Shown: positions 40,301-64,000 of the stretch, piece by piece | Layout of the letters: every line of letters begins with the position of its first letter | Position numbering within the stretch: the stretch's first letter is position 1 | Assembly (NCBI GenBank): GCA_034509925.1 | Contig: CM067532.1 | Span: forward strand, 2,277,142-2,341,141 | DNA from: Hirudinaria manillensis | Taxonomy: Eukaryota; Annelida; Clitellata; Hirudinida; Hirudinidae | Reading direction: 5' to 3' | Length of the DNA stretch: 64,000 nucleotides | Made by a program: the position numbers and the translations under genes | Notes under the pieces: generated by a model | Databases searched by the model: none | Seen by the model: only the letters and a program-made list of their open reading frames with translations | Told to the model about the DNA's origin: nothing

Positions 40301-42616
40301 CCGTGGCAATCTTTATGTGATATCGTAATGAATAATAATAATAATAATAAGTACAAACCATACAGTTTAAGATATTATTGGTAGCAGTAATGCAAAGGTA
40401 CCTCAAGGTGCACAATTTTTGAATTGAAGTGAAGGCCAATCAGAAACAACAATAACAACAACAACTGAAGCAATGCTCAAGAAGCAGTATCAACAACAAC
40501 AAGAACATAAACAATGCAAACCCTGTTCCTCTTGAAGAGTTCTTGAAGTTTTGCGTTCACAATCGGTGGGGGTATCTTCTTTTCCTCCCTGGCGTTTTGA
40601 ATCCTCGTTGCGGTTCTAATCGGGGGAGATGGAGGAATTAAATGGACATCCATTAGTTATAATTGGAGACCATTAGGTCATACTAAATATGGCTTATGTA
40701 TAATTAGAGAGATTAGAAAGATGATGATTAGAGATGATTAGAAAGCAACTTTGTTCAATTGACAAGAAATCTGTTAGGTCACTTTACAAAACTTTGATAA
40801 ACGAGAAATGTTATTCCATGCAAACAAAATTGTGACCAATCAAATTCCCAAATACAAGATCAACAAAAACAGTTTGTAAAATTCAAATGCCTGGGAAATC
40901 ACAACAACATTATTCTATCAGCCATAACCAATGTGTTTTCTGGACTGCAAAACTTCACCTGATGTCCACCATCATCATCATCATCATCAGCTTAGTGCAT
41001 TATATTGATCGGAAATACTTAGAAGAGAAATTACTGACAACAATTGGTTATCAATATAATGTTAATAAATCACTACAAATTAGTTAATTATTTAAATAAT
41101 TATTTACAGCCTCACCTGTAAATGGAGTACTCAGCAATCCAGACTCTTGCTTCCTTCAAGCTATTTGTACCAGGATGATACCAGGTGACATTTTCTGTCT
41201 GAAAATCAATATTTTATGAATTTAATGAATTATTAACTTTAACTAAAAATACATGTTATGCAAAGTTCAGCAAAGAAATTAATCAAAATAATGCATCTTA
41301 TAACAGCCATCATCACATTATTATAATTATTTTTCTTTCTAGAATTTATTAACTTATTCAATGCACTTCAAACAATAGAATTTGAACAACCAAATAAAAT
41401 TCATTCATTATCATAATTATAACTATAATTATTATTATAATTATTAATGATAACCTTATAATTATTAATAACATGATTTTAATCATAAATTCATTAATTA
41501 AAAATAAAACACGCTCAAAAAAAAGCCTACCTCTGTTTTTATCTTCTGAGGTTGAACTACCTCCTTCGTCTTCTTGATGGCGTCTGTTCCAATTAGCGCC
41601 AACAACTTTTTGAGTCGTTCCCTCCTGTCCGCGGGTCCCTCGCCAAAATAACCTGCGGGCGATGATTTTTGGTTAAATGTTGTTTATTTATAAAGAAATA
41701 AAAATATATAAAATCAAGTATTCTTGGAGCATACAAGGGGCATCCTATGCTAAGCATACATATGGTACCCTAGAAATTAACTAACATTATTATTAATATT
41801 ATTATTATTATTAGTTCATCTTTAGTAGATTTACAGCAAAATAGATACATTCAGTTTAGGGGGTTATCTCTCTTACTGTTTGTAAGTTGCCCCAACCCAC
41901 ATTTTGCATGGAAATAATTTATTGTTGTTGACATTAACTTCAAATATATATATATTTGTCTTCATATATAACATTATTAATTATTATTATTATTATTATT
42001 AATGCAATATCATTAAGTAAAATAAAGTCCAAACAAACATATCGGTTCTCCCAATTGTCTCAGCTGTGCCTTAACTTCTGAGTCATCTGTTGATACATGA
42101 ATCATCCTGGCCTAATTAGATTAACATCAGAGTTACAATGACATTGTAAAATTTTATTAATTTAAAATTATTAAATAATGTGATATAGTTGCAAATAAGA
42201 TCCACATAAGAACACATTTTAAGCTTATTATATGTTTGTGATAAATGATTATTTGATGGCAAATATTGACAGATAAAGAAGCATTTCATTTTAAGAATTT
42301 CAAAAGAAAATTCATAAATAACAAAAGAATTGATTGCTAAATAACTTAATGATTTACATACTTGCCTAAATAGTGCTTAATCTTAACATGTTTTGAAATT
42401 AATAAGATTTTCAATTACTTTTTTTCTCTTTTCAAATTCTTCAAGAAGCTCCTGTCTGGCTTCAGATTCAGCCTCCTCAAAGTCCATGATTTCAGCTCTT
42501 GGAACTTTGGTTTGTTCATCTTCTCTATCTTTAAAAGTGGCAACCTGGTCCTCCAAGCTGCCATAGTGAATAGTTTTGGTTCGGACTGGAAAAGATATCA
42601 CCTCATCGTCTGACAT
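37383..42616 (-). CDS. U4/U6 snRNP protein Prp4 (PRPF4), copy 2, 12 exons
   Basis: Exons in transcript order: 42616-42419, 42111-42039, 41652-41531, 41198-41116, 40615-40522, 40107-40013, 39881-39823, 39666-39543, 39319-39227, 38731-38609, 38250-38143, 37698-37383. Every exon has the same length as in copy 1, and all donor and acceptor sites are kept, so the 495-residue protein is intact. Exon differences I found are all third-position and silent: exon 2 CCA to CCG, exon 3 TTC to TTT, exon 5 CCG to CCA, exon 10 CAC/GGG to CAT/GGT and AAC to AAT, exon 12 GAC to GAT. Introns differ more, mostly near 40110-40330. Role and partners are as for copy 1. It is head-to-head with the DPY19L copy that reaches exon 4. 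Confidence 0.96.
38732..38992 (-). repeat. acceptor-region minisatellite, copy 2
   Basis: Same array as at 18171-18440 with different spacer lengths between the pyrimidine-rich blocks. This is one of the more variable spots between the two copies. Confidence 0.8.
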
Positions 42617-43169
42617 TTTATTGATTGCGATTCGAATGAGTTTATTTTCCTTGATAAAGCAGCGCCCTAAACTCGCTCACAACAATGATACAAACAAAAG
42701 ATAAATAGTTTTATAAAAGTGCCGTAATTGATTAAATGTCAAATAAAATCCATTCAGTTATTTAAAAATTGTTGTTCAAAAATTTAATGGCAATACATTG
42801 CGTCCTTTTAATTTTTATTTTATGAAATACGATCAATTTCTTATTAAATCAATCAATTTGATAAATAAACAGTAATTATAAAATAGCTTTATATGTCATT
42901 CAACAAACTTTTAAATTCCAAGGCAATAGCGATTGTTTAAAGTGTTTCTATGAGACTAAATATAAACACACGCGGTTATTTAAACGCCTTATATTGTCAA
43001 CTTTTGAGCTGATGAGTCGAGCAGTTTCGAGTTTTGGTCGCGATAGTAAACGTGCTTTGCATGCCGGAATTGCATCAGTTAGAAATACAATTTTAAGTTT
43101 AGAGATTTTCATACTAATTCAAGATTACTCAGAGATTTTGTAAGCAGTGATAATTTGCAAATTTTTGAA
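42617..43169. promoter_or_regulatory. bidirectional promoter region PRPF4 / DPY19L, copy 2
   Basis: Same 553-bp head-to-head spacer as at 22063-22615, without indels. It would drive the PRPF4 copy at 37383-42616 and the DPY19L gene that keeps its downstream exons. Confidence 0.7.
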
Positions 43170-61672
<18,503 letters not shown>

Positions 61673-61704
61673 GTGAATTTGTTTTTGTTGTGATTGAATT
61701 GTTT

Positions 61705-61885
<181 letters not shown>

Positions 61886-62111
61886 GACTGAAGCCGGTTA
61901 TCAATTATAAAAGCTTTCAAGTTGTTTTGTGAATCTGAGTATTTATTGTTGAAGTTTTCTGAACGTCCAACAATTAATTTCTCCAATTTTCTGACCGCTG
62001 TCAAGAATCTAAATTGCAGCTACTTTTTATTGCTCAGGAGTTCAGTTGTCAGTTTTGATGATCGTACCGAGATCTTAAAAATATTCAAAATCTATTTTCT
62101 TATTGATGTAA

Positions 62112-62113
<2 letters not shown>

Positions 62114-62150
<37 letters not shown>
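62114..62150. repeat. short (ATT)n array
   Basis: About 12 ATT units in intron 4. Confidence 0.9.
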
Positions 62151-62152
<2 letters not shown>

Positions 62153-62245
62153 GTTATCACTGTAATTTCATCACACAAGTAAAAATTTTTAATTTTTATT
62201 CTATAATCTTCATTTCATAAGTTATAATATTGATGGGGACCATGA

Positions 62246-62246
<1 letters not shown>

Positions 62247-62281
<35 letters not shown>

Positions 62282-62800
62282 TTGTTGAGCGCCATATGCA
62301 TATACGTCAGAGTCGCTTTGTGTGATCTTGTGTCTCTGGTCTAGTCTAGAAGATATTTCCTGAAGAGGTGAGTCTTCAGGTGACGCTTGAAGAGCTCCAG
62401 GGATGGCTTGGCTCTCACAGATGGGGGTAGCTCGTTCCAGACGGCAGGAGCGGCTTGTGAAAAACCACTGTTGACGATGGTCGTCCTATGAACCGGTTGA
62501 TGGAGGTTGATGGTGGCAGATGAGCGGAGATTGTCGGGTGGGTGGCGTAGCTGTATGAGGCGATGGAGGTACGGCGGATTTGTGATGATTGATATTTTAA
62601 ATGTGATTCGGGCGGAGATGGGTAGCCAATGCAGTTCTCTCAGGCACTCAGAGCTGTCAAGAGTCGGGTTGAGAAGCACGAACCTGGCTAACTTGTTCTG
62701 AGTGCGTTGGAGGGATTGGATCAGGGAAGCAGATGATCCATACAGAAGAGAATTGTAGTGGTCAAGGCGAGGAAGGAAGTTGTTTCTCGTGACGATGTTG
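62247..62800 (-). mobile_element. 5'-truncated LINE fragment (CR1/L2-like) with (TTA)n tail
   Basis: Minus strand. From about 62797 the frame reads PRLDHYNSLLYGSSASLIQ, then ELHWLPISARITFK, SQAAPAVWNELPPSVRAKPS and LELFKRHLKTHLFRKYL, the C-terminal tail of CR1/L2-type reverse transcriptases, ending at a TAG (62341-62343). A loop segment after FKIS looks shortened. The 3' UTR ends GGCGCTCAACAAA followed by (TTA)n, the usual 3' tail of such LINEs. The RT core is absent, so this is a dead insertion inside DPY19L intron 4. Confidence 0.85.
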
Positions 62801-63217
62801 TTTTTAAATTAAAAGAAATATAAAAAAAATATTCAATAAAATAACAATAAAATTAAAATATCTTTAAAATTCATTAAATTAAAATGATTTCGAGTACTTA
62901 CAAATTTATCAATTTATACTTTAAAAGTCATTTATCTGAGTCTGGAGATTTATAATTGTTTTCTTTTTAAACAAAATAATCTTTAAAATCTTAAATCTTT
63001 CAAATGAGTTTCTAGGAAAATTGAAAATTCTTGAATGACGAAAGACGTTTTAAAATTTATTTTAACGATTTGTTTCAAAAAATAAAAAAAAAACGTTTTA
63101 AAATTTATTTTAATGATTTATTTCCGTAATCTGAAATTTATTTTTTTTTCATAATTCGGATCAGAAAACATGTGCATTTAAGTGTTTGAGGTAGTTTAAT
63201 GCTGTAGAATAATATAA

Positions 63218-63239
63218 TTTTATTATTATTATTATTATT

Positions 63240-63275
<36 letters not shown>

Positions 63276-63295
63276 ATTGTTGTTGTTATTATTAT
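63218..63295. repeat. (ATT)n/(GTT)n array
   Basis: ATT units changing to GTT and back; the Asn-rich minus-strand frame is an artefact of it. Confidence 0.92.
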
Positions 63296-64000
63296 ACCTA
63301 TAGTTAAAGAAGTTATTATTATTATTTTTCATTCAAGTAATTATTCATGTATTTTAAAATAATTGTTGTTTGTTTCCTCGTATATTATTATTAATACTTT
63401 TACCATTATTATTATTTTATTAATTTACCATTATTTCTAGTTAGTATTATTTATAATTAAGACCTTCATATATATATGTGTTTCTCTTCAATTGGTTTCG
63501 TTTTCCATCGGTTTTTATTTCAAAATAAATTCTTTTTACCAAATAATTCATCAAAAAAAGTATTTATTCTGAAACGCGAGACTCGAATTAATTGAAAACG
63601 TGACAGAAAATAAATAGATAAATAAACAAAAATAAGTAATTCTAGTCATTTTAGAATTTTAATGTTTTTAAACAAAGATTAGTCTTAAATATTTTAAGAA
63701 GAAAACAAAAATATCTGAGAGGTCAATCATCGCCATTCGACTTATAAGACGGAAGTGATATGAATGGCCATCTCATTAATGTCTCCCGCCGAATCATCGT
63801 CGTCGTCTTCATCACTTCTTGCCCTCGAATTTGATTGGCTAAGTTGCTTGTGCATTGCATAATCGTTTCGGTACATTTATAATTAATATTCAAGTAATTA
63901 TCATAAATTAATGTCTTTGTACAGCAAACAAAATCTCTTTCAGTCTCCTTTTTGTTCCATCCATTTTCTCGAGCATTTCCGCCTTGAATTGTCATCAATT

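Overview
This is nuclear DNA from an animal. It is AT-rich, its genes are split by GT-AG introns, it is full of simple repeats (ATT, ATTG, ATCC and ATATT tracts), and it carries several families of eukaryotic mobile element. The two host genes are ordinary metazoan genes. I cannot name the species; a lophotrochozoan-type invertebrate (annelid or mollusc) is a guess from composition and repeat style.

Layout. Positions 1-5.2 kb hold no intact gene but contain a relic bed: a short Helitron-like element, a MULE transposase fragment and a decayed R2-clade retrotransposon. Positions 5.2-13.85 kb are one (ATATT)n tract invaded by copies of a GC-richer R2-group (HERO-like) non-LTR retrotransposon. 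Two lie head-to-tail on the minus strand (A, truncated, then B, full length but frameshifted) and one lies on the plus strand (C, with an uninterrupted 1130-codon frame). B and C form a near-identical 3.8-kb inverted repeat.

From 12641 to 53704 the window is a direct tandem duplication: 12641-33125 and 33126-53704, about 20.5 kb each. The junction at 33125/33126 joins host intron DNA to the interior of element C. Each unit holds a complete 12-exon minus-strand gene for the U4/U6 snRNP protein Prp4 (PRPF4), a head-to-head promoter of about 550 bp, and the first three exons of a plus-strand DPY19-like C-mannosyltransferase gene. The second breakpoint lies in DPY19L intron 3, so only the downstream copy stays joined to exon 4 (61535-61672); the rest of that gene lies beyond the window. 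The upstream copy keeps an orphan promoter plus exons 1-3. The PRPF4 exon differences I compared are synonymous, and introns differ in patches. Real duplication, unequal exchange between haplotypes, and an assembly artefact placing two haplotypes in tandem must all be kept open.

Positions 53.7-64 kb are single copy: DPY19L intron 3 with several minisatellites, exon 4, then intron 4 with a 5'-truncated LINE ending in a (TTA)n tail.

The most novel-looking feature is the retrotransposon in the ATATT tract. Its 3' end carries an ATG-started open leader that, at the head-to-tail A-B junction, runs in frame into the next copy's protein, whose own body has no ATG at its start. Copies have entered the ATATT repeat in both orientations.
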